Positions 52,196-62,063 are shown, counted from the first letter of the stretch. The stretch: 64,000 nucleotides of DNA from Bacteroidales bacterium (GCA_017630155.1 JAGBVU010000024.1:183636-247635), one strand, 5' to 3'. Notes: generated from the letters alone by a model not told the origin. A program made the numbers and translations.

Positions 52196-54229
52196 TTATT
52201 TCTCCAGGATCCTTCCTACTGCTTTGATAAGGGGATCTGTGCTCACTTTTGAGCCGACAGCCTCCTCCATCCAATAGTGGGGTGTAAGGGTTCCGATGGT
52301 GTATATCCTTTTGATCTCTGATGCGAACTCCTTGTCGCTCATCCCCAGGAAGTGCTCCTCAAGCTGGAACTCGATGATGTGTCCGAATGGGTAGTTAGGG
52401 AGATACATCGGGCTATTGACCATATGGGAGTAGATGGCCAGGATAGGTGAGTCGTGTGTCCCGAGTACAGGTTCGTAGTATTTGTTCCATACATCACGGG
52501 CAATACTAACCACTGCGTCTCTCAGCTGGTCAGCAGTAGCTGTCGGGTTCTCATATAGCCATTTCCAGGTGTACATATCCACAAGTGAAACACCCATAAT
52601 CTCATAACATCCCCAGAAGATATCCAGGGTGGTGTTGTCGTCCACCTGTTGGGGATAGCCAAGCAGTTTGAGGTCCCTCTTCTGGAAGATAAATGCAAGG
52701 GCCTCTGTGAATGCTGTGTTTGGTACACCATTGAGCATATAGTGGTCCACATCATAAAGGCTGAGGGTTTGCTCCACATTGTGCCCAAACTCATGGACAG
52801 CGATATTGTACCCCTTATAATCCATCCCTTTTTCACCTACACGGGTGCGGAGTCTTGCAGGCTCCCAGCGACCTGATGCACCCCAGGCGTGGCCCGATCC
52901 GCGGGCACCCTCCACCACTATTTTGCTGGCAAGATACTCGGCATCAGCACGGCTGAATCCAAGATTGCGTAGCAGATTTGGCATATCTTTCTCAAATGCT
53001 TTGGCATCGGGATAACGGCGTCTTGTCTGGGCTGTAAGGACGTCCTCAGATATTGCAGAGCGGGATTTGAAGCCGTCATACCATATATCGTAAGGCTGAA
53101 GGTCACGTCCCAGGCGGGCTTTGATCAGCTCAGCCACCTTAGCTACCTCAGGTGAGGAGACGAGGTTTATGAACATCTCTTCGATATCTTCAGCGGAAAT
53201 CTCCATCCCCCCCTCAAAATTTCTCTTGATACCGGTAGGGAGCTGAGGATTATAAGGGTCGAGGGCCTGCTCTACCTTGAAAGTCTCGAGGATGTGCGAA
53301 TAGCGTGCAGAACCCTCTGCTGCGAGTGATACCTCTTTTCCATTGGCATAAGCCTTATTTGAATATGGTGCCCAGTCATAAGCAGGGTTGTTTACCACAT
53401 CAGCAGGGATACTCTGACAGGCAATGTGCTCCATCACCTTATAGATCATCTGCTGCTTCTCAAAATTGTTGGGGACATCCGCATAGTTCGATTTGATCTC
53501 ATCGCGGAGATTCCAGTGGGAGAGAAGAACCATATCTTCAGGGAAGAGCTTGCGACCATCTTCGGTGAGGAGGTGCCCCATCATAATGTTGTATCCTGCG
53601 ATATAGTTCTCAGAATTGCTGTAGACCTGAGAAGCCTTCTGGTTTATGTATGCCGGTACTCTGTTGGTGAAGATGTCACCCATACGGGAATATGCCCATT
53701 CCAGGCGTGACCACCCGCGGCCAAGTGTATTTTTCTCCTCAAGTGTATAGTTCGGGAAGTTAAGGGCAGTGATAAATGCCACCTTATTTGCAAACATATC
53801 GTCAGAGAAGTGGGATGAAGGGCTGTATCCTGCAAAAATATAATCTATGTCGGTAAGCTCGGAGCCGGTAAGGTGGACAGGTAGCTGCAGTCTTACAGAG
53901 ATCTGGTTAGAAGTGCCGAAAAGGACTTCAAAGGCGGTAGAGAGTTTTTCAAAAAGGACCTCTTTCGCTTTGTCATCAGCCATAATGTTGCCCTTTACAA
54001 ACTCTACGAAGTCGGCTTCAGAACCATCTTCTGCACGCCATAGGTTTGCCGCTTGGCGGATACCTTTCTCTATCAGTGCTTTGTCAGAGAGGTTACTTTC
54101 GATCCCCTGGATGGCACTCTGGATAGCAGCTTCTGAAATATTGGACATATCTGTTTGTTTGTTTTGTTGGCAACCCCCAAAAACGAGGAGGATAGCGCCA
54201 AATACTATTGGTAATAAATGTTTCTTCAT
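52196..54229 (-). CDS. gluzincin metallopeptidase lipoprotein (HEFGH)
   Basis: A 677-aa lipoprotein (signal ending LVFGGCQQ). The zinc motif HEFGHNVEQ lies at about residue 476, and TEALAFIFQ about 28 residues later can supply the third ligand; this is gluzincin geometry, M3/M2-like, but the overall protein is too divergent for me to place in a family. It contains a long helical N-terminal part. Predicted periplasmic peptidase, in an operon with sdaA. The open frame extends to 54847 but only antisense to rmuC; the ATG at 54229 starts a clear lipoprotein signal. Confidence 0.8.
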   Translation of the reverse strand: MKKHLLPIVFGAILLVFGGCQQNKQTDMSNISEAAIQSAIQGIESNLSDKALIEKGIRQAANLWRAEDGSEADFVEFVKGNIMADDKAKEVLFEKLSTAFEVLFGTSNQISVRLQLPVHLTGSELTDIDYIFAGYSPSSHFSDDMFANKVAFITALNFPNYTLEEKNTLGRGWSRLEWAYSRMGDIFTNRVPAYINQKASQVYSNSENYIAGYNIMMGHLLTEDGRKLFPEDMVLLSHWNLRDEIKSNYADVPNNFEKQQMIYKVMEHIACQSIPADVVNNPAYDWAPYSNKAYANGKEVSLAAEGSARYSHILETFKVEQALDPYNPQLPTGIKRNFEGGMEISAEDIEEMFINLVSSPEVAKVAELIKARLGRDLQPYDIWYDGFKSRSAISEDVLTAQTRRRYPDAKAFEKDMPNLLRNLGFSRADAEYLASKIVVEGARGSGHAWGASGRWEPARLRTRVGEKGMDYKGYNIAVHEFGHNVEQTLSLYDVDHYMLNGVPNTAFTEALAFIFQKRDLKLLGYPQQVDDNTTLDIFWGCYEIMGVSLVDMYTWKWLYENPTATADQLRDAVVSIARDVWNKYYEPVLGTHDSPILAIYSHMVNSPMYLPNYPFGHIIEFQLEEHFLGMSDKEFASEIKRIYTIGTLTPHYWMEEAVGSKVSTDPLIKAVGRILEK

Positions 54230-54287
54230 AATGCTTACAAAAATAATAAAATTAGCTAATTTTACCCTTAATAAGGAGGTATAAGAT

Positions 54288-55613
54288 ATGAATACAATAT
54301 TGATAGCAATTATAGCATTTCTCGCAGGGGGAGGAGTAGCCGCTCTGCTGGTCCACAACATTTCAAGAAAGGGGAGCCAAAAGGCCTTGGCCATCAAGGA
54401 TGAGGAGCTCCTCACCAAAGAAAATGAGGCAGCATCGCTCCGCAATGAGGTGGTGGAACTACGCATCTCTGAAGCAAATCTCACTAAGGAGATAGAGCTT
54501 TTGCGAGAAAGTGCAGCTGAGAACCAGAAGAAGAACAAAGAGCAGCTCCACGAGCAGATTGAGGCCCTCAAACTCGCATTCGGGGAGTCTGCCCAGAAGA
54601 TATTCGAGGAGAAATCAAAGAGCCTGGCCCAGGCCAATGAGAAAGACTTGAAGACACTCCTTGACCCCCTCAAAGAGAAGATGGAGGAGTTCCGCAATGA
54701 GGTTAAGGACTCCAAAGAGAAATCTATAAAAAACAGTGCCAGCCTTGAAGAGCAGATTAAGGTGATGATGGAGCGCGCCGCAACACTGGGGCAAGAGGCA
54801 AACAACCTTGCCACAGCCCTAAAGGGCAATAACAAAGTGCAGGGCAATTGGGGTGAGACCCACCTTGAGAAACTTCTTCAGGATTATGGCTTTGTGGAGG
54901 GTATTGACTACGTCAAACAGGAACTTGTCCGTGATTCAGCCAATCAGGCCGTCCGCAACGAAGAGACAGGGCGCAAGATGATCCCCGACTTCACCCTCAC
55001 CTTCCCCGACAAAAAGGTCGTGGTAATAGACTCCAAAGTGAGCTTTACTGCATACCTTGACTACTGCAATGCCGAGGATGACACCTGCCGTGAAGGGGCC
55101 CTGGGCCGACACATCGAGAGCGTCCGTGCACATATAAAGGAACTGTCACGCAAATCGTACTCCCAAGGGTTGGCAAAAGGGGACAGGGAGAGTCTCAAAT
55201 ATGTAATAATGTATGTCCCCAATGAGACAGCATTCCAGCTCTTCTTCCGTGATCATCAGGACGAATGGAGGGATGCGTTTGAGAAAGGGGTGATTGTGAC
55301 CGGTGATCTTTACCTAATCACCATGCTCAAGATAATCCGTCTCACTTGGGATGAAAATACCCGCAGACAGAACTCGGAAAACATTCTCAATACTGCAAGC
55401 GAACTTGTGAACAGGGTTGGTGCATTCGTGGAGACATTTGAAAGTATAGGTACAGGAATCAAAAAGATGGAAGACAGCTTTGAGGCTGCAAAAGCCAAAC
55501 TCTATGGCCGCCAGTCCATCGCCACAACCCAGAACAAACTCATCAAGATGGGTGTAGAGTGCAAGAAACAGATAGAGCTTCCCTCATCCATCATCACAGA
55601 GACAGAGGAGTAA
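54288..55613 (+). CDS. rmuC: DNA recombination protein RmuC
   Basis: A 441-aa RmuC-family protein: N-terminal membrane helix (residues about 2-20), coiled coil (about 30-150), then the conserved nuclease-like core (GNWGETHLEKLLQDYGFVEG, PDFTLTFPDKKVVVIDSKVS, YVIMYVPNETAF). E. coli RmuC limits inverted-repeat-driven rearrangements. It is followed 21 nt later by repeat copy A. Confidence 0.93.
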   Translation: MNTILIAIIAFLAGGGVAALLVHNISRKGSQKALAIKDEELLTKENEAASLRNEVVELRISEANLTKEIELLRESAAENQKKNKEQLHEQIEALKLAFGESAQKIFEEKSKSLAQANEKDLKTLLDPLKEKMEEFRNEVKDSKEKSIKNSASLEEQIKVMMERAATLGQEANNLATALKGNNKVQGNWGETHLEKLLQDYGFVEGIDYVKQELVRDSANQAVRNEETGRKMIPDFTLTFPDKKVVVIDSKVSFTAYLDYCNAEDDTCREGALGRHIESVRAHIKELSRKSYSQGLAKGDRESLKYVIMYVPNETAFQLFFRDHQDEWRDAFEKGVIVTGDLYLITMLKIIRLTWDENTRRQNSENILNTASELVNRVGAFVETFESIGTGIKKMEDSFEAAKAKLYGRQSIATTQNKLIKMGVECKKQIELPSSIITETEE

Positions 55614-55634
55614 CCGTGATTTTGGCAGCTGCCG

Positions 55635-55763
55635 AAGGGATTAGACGCGAGACCCCCGCCCAGAAGTGTCTGAGGCGGGGGTCTTTGTGCTTAGTCCAGC
55701 CTTACAAGCCAGGACTAAGCACATTTTCGGCCCTCCAGGGCCTCTTTCGCGTCTAGTCCCTTT
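55635..55763 (+). repeat. RAYT-associated 129-nt repeat, copy A
   Basis: Closing arms aagggattagacgcg (55635-55649) and cgcgtctagtccctt (55748-55762), 15 bp with one G-U. Inside: stem 1 gacccccgcc/ggcgggggtc (55651-55660 with 55674-55683), stem 2 tgcttagtcc/ggactaagca (55688-55697 with 55712-55721), stem 3 ggccct/agggcc (55729-55734 with 55737-55742). Together a four-arm cloverleaf. About 95% identical to copy B (57356-57484). Stem 1 has a T-rich follow-up and may terminate rmuC. Confidence 0.8.
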
Positions 55764-55835
55764 GCCCGGCGGAAGACTACCGGCATGGTGATACTCTTTT
55801 GGCCAAGTGATATGCAGGTTTAGCTTCCTGCATCA

Positions 55836-56708
55836 TTATACGAACCCTTTAACAATATCTATTTCCAGCTGGAGCATTCTGGATATCTGTTTGGGTGTAG
55901 AGGCATATTCATATCTTAATTTTTTAGCAAGCAGGATTCGAGATTTGACATCCAACAAAGTTTTGTTCTCTATCCCAAACATCTCCACAGCCAGATGCTC
56001 TACTATCCGTCTCATCTCTTTATCAGGTATTAATGACTTTGTTCCTTGGGAGTGTCGTACTTCGACAGATCCTTCCACCTTCTTGGATAGAAAGTAGAGA
56101 TAGCGGTTAGGTGATTTGAAGATGGATTCAGCTTTCTGTACATTGGTGAAACATCTGGGATCTATCATCCCATTCAGGTCAATTCTCCAGTTACGGGGGA
56201 TTGTCACCCGTGAACATAGGATTTCTCTCAGCTCTCTGTCCGTCAGTTGATCCGGACTGCTATATGTTCCCATTTCTGAAGATATCTTGTCCCTGAACAT
56301 ATATCTTGCAGAGCCCCAGGGGTATTCTGTTGGGAGACACTTATATCCGGCCGCTATACTGTTTCTGTCAGCATATGCCATCTCTTCCATCAGATGCTCT
56401 TCAGTGTTGACAGGAACTATTGTGGTATCTACCTCTGCAAGATGTCCTGATATGTGGTACTTCTCGAAGATATACCTTCCCGTCAACTGTTTGTACCTCT
56501 TTATGAATTCTTTGCATTCAGGCATGGAACCATAAAGTATGAAATGGACGTGTGTGTCCATCAAAATAAAATCTAAGAGGGTAACATCTGTGTTGAGAAT
56601 ACATATACCTACTCGATTTACTCCAACGACAAAATCTCTGTCGTCCCTAAACATCCACTCGAGGTCACTACCCTTAGTGCATACATGAAAATACCTCTTT
56701 CCCATCAA
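55836..56708 (-). CDS. REP-associated tyrosine transposase (RAYT), Y1_Tnp family
   Basis: A 290-aa HUH-type single-strand transposase. HUH motif in MDTHVHFIL (about residues 50-58) and the catalytic Tyr in YADRNSIAAGYKCLPTEYPW, the RAYT version of this segment. The C-terminal about 100 residues (LSKKVEGSVEVRHSQG onward; a DnaA-like or HTH region) are longer than in short RAYTs. It lies between two copies of a 129-nt structured repeat, the expected layout of a RAYT with its targets. No flanking IS ends were seen. RAYTs are domesticated, single-copy genes that process hairpin repeats. Confidence 0.85.
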   Translation of the reverse strand: MMGKRYFHVCTKGSDLEWMFRDDRDFVVGVNRVGICILNTDVTLLDFILMDTHVHFILYGSMPECKEFIKRYKQLTGRYIFEKYHISGHLAEVDTTIVPVNTEEHLMEEMAYADRNSIAAGYKCLPTEYPWGSARYMFRDKISSEMGTYSSPDQLTDRELREILCSRVTIPRNWRIDLNGMIDPRCFTNVQKAESIFKSPNRYLYFLSKKVEGSVEVRHSQGTKSLIPDKEMRRIVEHLAVEMFGIENKTLLDVKSRILLAKKLRYEYASTPKQISRMLQLEIDIVKGFV

Positions 56709-56908
56709 GTCAAAAGATTAAGTCCAATTACAACATCCCTAAAAATGCAAATAGTGCCATTCTGAGAATCAGAAGCTAATATGGGGGCCCTGTAATTGTT
56801 GGGCGGTAGATCGACTGCACTATTCAGTTACAAATATAATTTATAATTATGGTATATATTTTGTGTTACATTAAATTGAATTAATAATTTAAAAAAGGAG
56901 GCAATATT

Positions 56909-57346
56909 ATGGTACCTACATTAAGGAAAAACCAGAGCTGGTTACCCAGCATATTCAATGACCTCTTGGATTATGACGGCTTCAATATAAATAGACTTGT
57001 TCGTACACATACACCCGCAATAAATGTTATCGAGACAGATAATGAATACAAGTTGGAACTTGCAGCTCCGGGGATGTCCCGAGACGATTTCAAAATATCA
57101 GTAGATGACAGTCACTTGGTAGTGTCGATGGAGAAGAAGGAGGAGAAGAAGGAGGGCGGAAAAAATGAAAAATATATTCGCAAGGAATTCTCTTACTCAA
57201 AGTATGAACAGAAACTATTGTTGCCGGAGAATATCAAAGAGGATCAGATAGAAGCAAAAATGAAACACGGTGTTTTACATATCGTGATACCAAAAGATCA
57301 TCAGGAACCAGATCCAGTACATAAGAGGGTTATTGAAATCAAGTAG
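56909..57346 (+). CDS. small heat-shock protein Hsp20
   Basis: A 145-aa alpha-crystallin family chaperone: ELAAPGMSRDDFKISVDDSHLVVS and the closing GVLHIVIPK with an IxI-like C-terminal tail (KRVIEIK). Prevents aggregation under heat or other stress. Unusually for Bacteroidetes a clear Shine-Dalgarno, aaggagg (56896-56902), is 7 nt before the ATG, suggesting strong translation. Upstream 56709-56908 is AT-rich. Repeat copy B starts 10 nt after the stop. Confidence 0.93.
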   Translation: MVPTLRKNQSWLPSIFNDLLDYDGFNINRLVRTHTPAINVIETDNEYKLELAAPGMSRDDFKISVDDSHLVVSMEKKEEKKEGGKNEKYIRKEFSYSKYEQKLLLPENIKEDQIEAKMKHGVLHIVIPKDHQEPDPVHKRVIEIK

Positions 57347-57355
57347 TGTGCGACA

Positions 57356-57484
57356 AAGGGATTAGACGCATGACCCCCGCCCAGAAGTGTCTGAGGCGGG
57401 GGTCTTTGTGCTTAGTCCAGCCTTACAGGCCGGGACTAAGCACATTTTCGGCCCTCCAGGGCCTCTTTCGCATCCAGTCCCTTC
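57356..57484 (+). repeat. RAYT-associated 129-nt repeat, copy B
   Basis: Same orientation as copy A, 1721 bp on; 7 mismatches in 129 bp by my count. Stems 1, 2 and 3 are preserved (stem 2 loop differs). The closing arms have drifted, with several mismatches at their inner end. Confidence 0.8.
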
Positions 57485-57540
57485 GTATTTGAGATGCCCG
57501 AGCGGAGCCGGCAAGACATTGCCATCCCACCATAGCAAAA

Positions 57541-57568
57541 AAAGGGTGACCCGTTTGAGTCACCCTTT
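57541..57568 (-). terminator. terminator of the rplC-rpsC operon
   Basis: Stem aaagggtgac/gtcacccttt (10 bp perfect), followed on the minus strand by a T-run. A second small hairpin atacccga/tcgggtat lies at about 57578-57599, closer to rpsC. Both argue that transcription ends after rpsC. Confidence 0.8.
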
Positions 57569-57619
57569 GTATTTGAAATACCCGAACATGTCGGGTATGA
57601 CATTTACTACAGTGTAGAA

Positions 57620-58369
57620 CTATTTGTTGTTCTTTCTGTCACCACCTTTGCGGCCACGGCCACCACGGCGCTCGTTGCGCTGGTTGTTGCCTTGAGCAGC
57701 AGTAGCGTTTGCAGATACACCTGCGTTAGGAGAAAGGTCACGTTTGCCGTAAACTTCACCGTTGCAGATCCATACTTTAACACCAAGAACACCTACTTTA
57801 GTGTGAGCCTCAGCTAGAGCGTAGTCGATGTCAGCACGGAAAGTGTGAAGAGGAGTACGACCCTCTTTGTAAAGCTCGCTTCTTGCCATTTCAGCACCAC
57901 CAAGACGACCGCTGATAAGTACTTTGATACCTTCAGCACCTACGCGCATTGTAGACGCGATAGCCATTTTGATAGCTCTACGGTAAGAAACACGACCCTC
58001 TACCTGACGAGCGATGTTGTTAGCTACGATGTTTGCATCAACCTCAGGTCTCTTAACCTCGAAGATGTTGATCTGAACCTCTTTGTTAGAGATTTTCTTC
58101 AATTCTTCTTTTAGCTTGTCAACCTCCTGACCACCTTTACCGATGATAACACCTGGACGTGCAGTGTGGATAGTTACAGTGATAAGTTTAAGAGTTCTTT
58201 CAATTACGATTTTTGAAAGGTTAACCTTAGAGATACGTGCGTTAAGATATTCACGGATCTTGGCATCCTCCAAGATTCTGCTTGCGTAATCGGTTCCACC
58301 GTACCAGTTAGAGTCCCAACCGCGGATAATACCAATTCTGTTGCTTATAGGATTAGTTTTTTGTCCCAT
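57620..58369 (-). CDS. rpsC: 30S ribosomal protein S3
   Basis: A 249-aa S3 with N-terminal KH domain ([20 protein letters not shown]) and C-terminal S3 domain ([23 protein letters not shown], [20 protein letters not shown]). A low-complexity tail [16 protein letters not shown] extends it beyond the usual length. Its ATG overlaps the rplV stop by one base. Usually rplP comes next; here a terminator does. Confidence 0.98.
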   Translation of the reverse strand: MGQKTNPISNRIGIIRGWDSNWYGGTDYASRILEDAKIREYLNARISKVNLSKIVIERTLKLITVTIHTARPGVIIGKGGQEVDKLKEELKKISNKEVQINIFEVKRPEVDANIVANNIARQVEGRVSYRRAIKMAIASTMRVGAEGIKVLISGRLGGAEMARSELYKEGRTPLHTFRADIDYALAEAHTKVGVLGVKVWICNGEVYGKRDLSPNAGVSANATAAQGNNQRNERRGGRGRKGGDRKNNK

Positions 58370-58794
58370 TATAGTTCCTCCTTAGCTACGGTTTGATTTT
58401 TAACACCAAGTACAACAGTCACGTGGTTAGAGCGTTTGCGGATACGAGCAGCGCGTCCTTGTGGAGCTGTACGAATACGTTTTAGTGAGCGGCCCTGACC
58501 TACCATGATAGTTTTCACGATAACGTTGCCGTTTTCAAGTTCTTTGCGGTCAGCCTCGTTTTTAGCCTCCCAGTTAGCGATAGCTGAACGGAGAAGAACT
58601 GCTACACGTGAAGCTGCCTCTTTCTTAGTGTATTTCAAGATATCCAAAGCACGGTTTACTTCCATACCTCTTACCATGTCAGCAACAAGGCGCATTTTGC
58701 GAGGAGATGTAGGTACATCGTTAAGCTTTGCGATAGCTGTTACCTTTTTTATTTCTTTTAGCCTGTCGGCCATTTCTTTTTTACGAGATCCCAT
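58369..58794 (-). CDS. rplV: 50S ribosomal protein L22
   Basis: A 141-aa L22 with the conserved [20 protein letters not shown] and the tunnel-loop region [20 protein letters not shown]. The N-terminus carries a short lysine-rich extension ([17 protein letters not shown]), common in Bacteroidetes. Ends one base into rpsC. Confidence 0.97.
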   Translation of the reverse strand: MGSRKKEMADRLKEIKKVTAIAKLNDVPTSPRKMRLVADMVRGMEVNRALDILKYTKKEAASRVAVLLRSAIANWEAKNEADRKELENGNVIVKTIMVGQGRSLKRIRTAPQGRAARIRKRSNHVTVVLGVKNQTVAKEEL

Positions 58795-58818
58795 TATTGT
58801 AACTCTTTACTTAAATGA

Positions 58819-59085
58819 TTAACGATTACCCGAGTGACCTTTGAAGGTTCTAGTCGGTGCAAATTCGCCGAGTTTGTGACCCACCATGTTCTCAGTAACA
58901 TATACAGGAATAAACTTGTTCCCGTTATGAACAGCGATAGTGTGACCGACAAAGTCGGGAGAGATCATACTGGCGCGAGACCAGGTTTTGATTACTTCTT
59001 TTTTCATTGTTCCCTCATTCATAGCGATAACTCTTTTCTCAAGAGCTTCCTGAATGTAAGGACCTTTTCTAAGTGAACGACTCAT
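58819..59085 (-). CDS. rpsS: 30S ribosomal protein S19
   Basis: An 88-aa S19; starts [18 protein letters not shown] and ends [16 protein letters not shown]. Standard length and place between L2 and L22. Confidence 0.98.
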   Translation of the reverse strand: MSRSLRKGPYIQEALEKRVIAMNEGTMKKEVIKTWSRASMISPDFVGHTIAVHNGNKFIPVYVTENMVGHKLGEFAPTRTFKGHSGNR

Positions 59086-59104
59086 ATTACTTTAGTTTAT
59101 TCCT

Positions 59105-59929
59105 TTATTTTTTCCTTCTTTCTATGATAAACTTATTAGAAGTGGCTTTAGGATTACGAGTTTTGTAACCTTTTGCAGGAAGACCCTTACGTGAACGAGG
59201 GTGTCCACCTGAAGCGCGACCTTCACCACCACCCATAGGGTGATCTACTGGGTTCATAACCACACCACGGTTGCGAGGTCTGCGACCTAGCCAACGTCTG
59301 CGACCAGCTTTACCATCTGATTCAAGGTTGTGGTCAGGATTAGATACTGTACCCACAGTTGCACGGCAAGTAACAAGAACCATTCTGGTCTCACCTGAAG
59401 GGAGACGAAGGATAGCGTGGTTACCTTCACGAGCAGTTAGCTGAGCGTATGTACCTGCTGAACGTGCCATAGCAGCACCTTGACCAGGACGAAGCTCAAT
59501 GTTGTGAACTAGAGTACCAAGAGGAATTTCAGCTAAAGGGAGTGAGTTACCAATTTCAGGAGCTACACCTTTACCGGAAGCGATGGTCTGACCAACTTTG
59601 ATTCCGTTAGGGGCAATGATGTAGCGTTTCTCTCCATCTGCGTATACTACCAAAGCAATGCGAGCACTGCGGTTTGGATCGTATTCTATAGTTTTAACTA
59701 CAGCGGTGTATTCATCTTTGTTACGAAGAAAGTCGATGACACGATACATTCTTTTATGACCACCACCGATATAGCGCATTGTCATTTTACCCTGGTTGTT
59801 ACGACCACCTGATTTTCTAAGTGGTTCCAACAACGACTTCTCGGGAGTTGTGCATGTGATCTCATCAAATGCACTGATAACTTTATTTCTTTGACCAGGT
59901 GTTACTGGTTTAAATTTACGTACTGCCAT
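59105..59929 (-). CDS. rplB: 50S ribosomal protein L2
   Basis: A 274-aa L2 with [20 protein letters not shown] near the N-terminus and [20 protein letters not shown] containing the peptidyl-transferase His. I place the start at [12 protein letters not shown] (59929), which has aaggag upstream and matches the family; the longer frame overlaps rplW. Confidence 0.98.
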   Translation of the reverse strand: MAVRKFKPVTPGQRNKVISAFDEITCTTPEKSLLEPLRKSGGRNNQGKMTMRYIGGGHKRMYRVIDFLRNKDEYTAVVKTIEYDPNRSARIALVVYADGEKRYIIAPNGIKVGQTIASGKGVAPEIGNSLPLAEIPLGTLVHNIELRPGQGAAMARSAGTYAQLTAREGNHAILRLPSGETRMVLVTCRATVGTVSNPDHNLESDGKAGRRRWLGRRPRNRGVVMNPVDHPMGGGEGRASGGHPRSRKGLPAKGYKTRNPKATSNKFIIERRKK

Positions 59930-59933
59930 CTCC

Positions 59934-60224
59934 TTAAATGTTGCTGTAGAAATCAATCTTATCTTCTCCGGCCAATGTTACAAATGCTTTTTTGAAGTGA
60001 TTTGCACGGCCTGTCAAAATACCCGCTTTAGTGTAGCGGCTTTTACGTTTACCATGGTAGTTTACAGTGTTAACATCTTTCACTGTAACACCATACATTT
60101 GTTCAACCGCATTTTTAATCTCTACTTTGTTAGCTTCGCGGTCAACAATGAAACCGTAACGATTCAACTTTTCGCCCTGAATCGTCATTTTTTCTGTTAC
60201 TAGAGGCTTAATTAGAATTCCCAT
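59934..60224 (-). CDS. rplW: 50S ribosomal protein L23
   Basis: A 96-aa L23 ([35 protein letters not shown]). 12 nt after rplD and 4 nt before rplB. Confidence 0.97.
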   Translation of the reverse strand: MGILIKPLVTEKMTIQGEKLNRYGFIVDREANKVEIKNAVEQMYGVTVKDVNTVNYHGKRKSRYTKAGILTGRANHFKKAFVTLAGEDKIDFYSNI

Positions 60225-60236
60225 TTCTCTTTATGG

Positions 60237-60863
60237 TTATTTGCGTCTTTCTGCAAGAATGTCCTGAACACCGTCAACCATTACCATGTGATATGAGTTC
60301 ATAATCGCATAGGTGTTGATTTCGTCTACAGTGATAACGTTAACATTCTGAAGGTTTCTAGACGAGATGTAAATATTATCTGAATTTTCAGGAAGAACGA
60401 ATAGAGTTCTTCTGCTGTTAGCTTTCAAGTTCTCAAGAATCTTGATGAATTCTTTAGTCTTAGGAGCTTCCATTGCAAAAGGCTCAACAAGTGTAATAGC
60501 GTTTTCCTGTGCTTTGTAACTCAATGCTGAGAAACGAGCAAGCTGTTTAAGCTTCTTATTTAGTTTGAAACGATAGTCACGTGGCTGAGGACCGAAAGCT
60601 CTACCACCACCTACCATTGTAGGAGATTTTGTACTACCGTGACGAGCACCACCAGAACCTTTCTGACGAATGATTTTCTTGGTTGAACGTGCTACTTCCC
60701 ATTTCTCTTTAGTTTTGTGAGTACCCTGACGTTGGTTAGCAAGATATTGCTTAACATCAAGATAGATTGCATGATTATTAGGTTCGATACCGAAGATTTC
60801 AGCATCAAGAGTCACCTTTTTACCAGACTCTGAACCGTCAATTTTGTAAACTGATAACTCCAT
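60237..60863 (-). CDS. rplD: 50S ribosomal protein L4
   Basis: A 208-aa L4 with the extended loop region [20 protein letters not shown] that lines the exit tunnel. It could mediate autogenous control as in E. coli, but the S10-type leader is not adjacent here because rpsJ is absent. Confidence 0.97.
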   Translation of the reverse strand: MELSVYKIDGSESGKKVTLDAEIFGIEPNNHAIYLDVKQYLANQRQGTHKTKEKWEVARSTKKIIRQKGSGGARHGSTKSPTMVGGGRAFGPQPRDYRFKLNKKLKQLARFSALSYKAQENAITLVEPFAMEAPKTKEFIKILENLKANSRRTLFVLPENSDNIYISSRNLQNVNVITVDEINTYAIMNSYHMVMVDGVQDILAERRK

Positions 60864-60866
60864 ACC

Positions 60867-61493
60867 TTAGTCCTCCACAATTACATAAGATCCTTTAGCG
60901 CCAGGGATAGAACCTTTAACTAGGATCAGGTTGTTTTCAGGGATAAATTTAATCACTTTAAGGTTCTGAACTTTTACGCGGTCACCGCCCATACGTCCAG
61001 CCATTCTCATACCAGGGAATACTCTTGAAGGCCAAGAAGATGCACCCATAGAACCAGGGTGACGAAGTCTGTTGTGCTGACCGTGGGTCTGGCCACCAAC
61101 ACCGGCAAAACCATGGCGTTTTACAACACCCTGGAAGCCTTTACCTTTAGAGATACCTGTTACATCCAACCATTCAGCGCCTGCTTGTTCAAGGTCGCTA
61201 ACGGTGATAGTGTCACCCAAATTAAGGGTAGAAAGATCAAAGCTCTTGAATTCTACCAATTTGCGTTTAGGTGTGGTTCCTGCCTTTTTGAAGTGTCCCA
61301 TTTCGGGTTTGCTGGTGTGTTTTTCTGATTTCTCGTCATAGGCAAGCTGTACAGCGGCATAACCATCTTTTTCTACTGTACGAATCTGCGTAACAACACA
61401 CGGCCCAGCTTCAATAACGGTGCACGGTATATTTTTACCGTCGGCATCGAAAACGGAAGTCATTCCGACTTTTTTACCAATTAATCCAGGCAT
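60867..61493 (-). CDS. rplC: 50S ribosomal protein L3
   Basis: A 208-aa L3 ([39 protein letters not shown]). First gene of the local operon: rpsJ, usually just upstream, is missing and a promoter stands in its place. Confidence 0.98.
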   Translation of the reverse strand: MPGLIGKKVGMTSVFDADGKNIPCTVIEAGPCVVTQIRTVEKDGYAAVQLAYDEKSEKHTSKPEMGHFKKAGTTPKRKLVEFKSFDLSTLNLGDTITVSDLEQAGAEWLDVTGISKGKGFQGVVKRHGFAGVGGQTHGQHNRLRHPGSMGASSWPSRVFPGMRMAGRMGGDRVKVQNLKVIKFIPENNLILVKGSIPGAKGSYVIVED

Positions 61494-61531
61494 TTGTTTA
61501 GCTTAAATTATTGTTAATTAATAAATTAAAT

Positions 61532-61556
61532 CACTCCGCATATTTTTTGCGGGGTG
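61532..61556 (-). promoter_or_regulatory. hairpin in the rplC leader
   Basis: On the minus strand caccccgca...tgcggagtg, 9 bp with one G-U, about 40 nt before the rplC ATG, beginning right at the predicted transcript start. It may be a control hairpin for the ribosomal operon. Confidence 0.4.
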
Positions 61557-61586
61557 CAAATATAAGAATTAAATCTTAATTTACAA
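61557..61586 (-). promoter_or_regulatory. promoter of the rplC-rpsC operon
   Basis: Minus strand: -7 box TATATTTG (61557-61564) and TTG (61584-61586), spaced 19 nt. It overlaps the end of the S26-like gene. Confidence 0.65.
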
Positions 61587-62063
61587 GGACTTACGACAAA
61601 AAACTTTCTTTATCAGTCTTTTAACCCTGACAAACTGATGTCGTACAAAATAAGAGTGCACCCAGAACCAGGCGCTGAATTTCCATGAGAATGTATCTGT
61701 TCTGAAAGGCTTGCCACCTCTGTAGGTCCCTTCAGTCACGATACCCAATATGTCAGACCCGGTAATCTTGGAGATGTTCTTTTTACCATACATACCGTCA
61801 CCCCTGATCTCCAGCAGTGTGCCGAAATAGTGGATTATCCTGTGAAGGTGTATATCATCTCCGATATTGAATAGGATAATGTCTCCGCGGCTTATCTTTC
61901 CCAATATATCTGTAGGGGGAGGGGATACGATGACATAGTCCCTTCCGGCTTTGAAGTAAGGGGACATGTTGGCATTGTTTACCATTATCTTTACAGACCT
62001 GTTCTCTTCCTTAATCACCCTTTCAACCTCTGCAAAGGATATGTTTCCATCCATTTCTTTCAT
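61581..62063 (-). CDS. S24/S26 peptidase-like protein with Asn at the nucleophile place
   Basis: A 160-aa protein with the S24/S26 fold: NNANMSPYFKAGRDYVIVSP where active members have (G/S)xSMxP; ISRGDIILFNIGDD; HLHRIIHY; IRGDGMYGKK. The Ser nucleophile position is Asn, so normal serine peptidase activity is unlikely. No membrane anchor at the N-terminus; the C-terminus is aromatic/basic. May be a binding protein or a maturation partner. The ATG at 62063 is preferred over the GTG at 62069; a -7 box TATATTTG is upstream. Confidence 0.7.
   Translation of the reverse strand: MKEMDGNISFAEVERVIKEENRSVKIMVNNANMSPYFKAGRDYVIVSPPPTDILGKISRGDIILFNIGDDIHLHRIIHYFGTLLEIRGDGMYGKKNISKITGSDILGIVTEGTYRGGKPFRTDTFSWKFSAWFWVHSYFVRHQFVRVKRLIKKVFCRKSL

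Noticed and set aside
51103..52227. Plus-strand 374-codon frame opposite sdaA
   Set aside because: Antisense to a well-recognised gene; no plausible protein features.
54230..54847. N-terminal 206 residues of the long minus-strand frame ending at 52196
   Set aside because: They are antisense to the start of rmuC; the ATG at 54229 begins a clear lipoprotein signal peptide.
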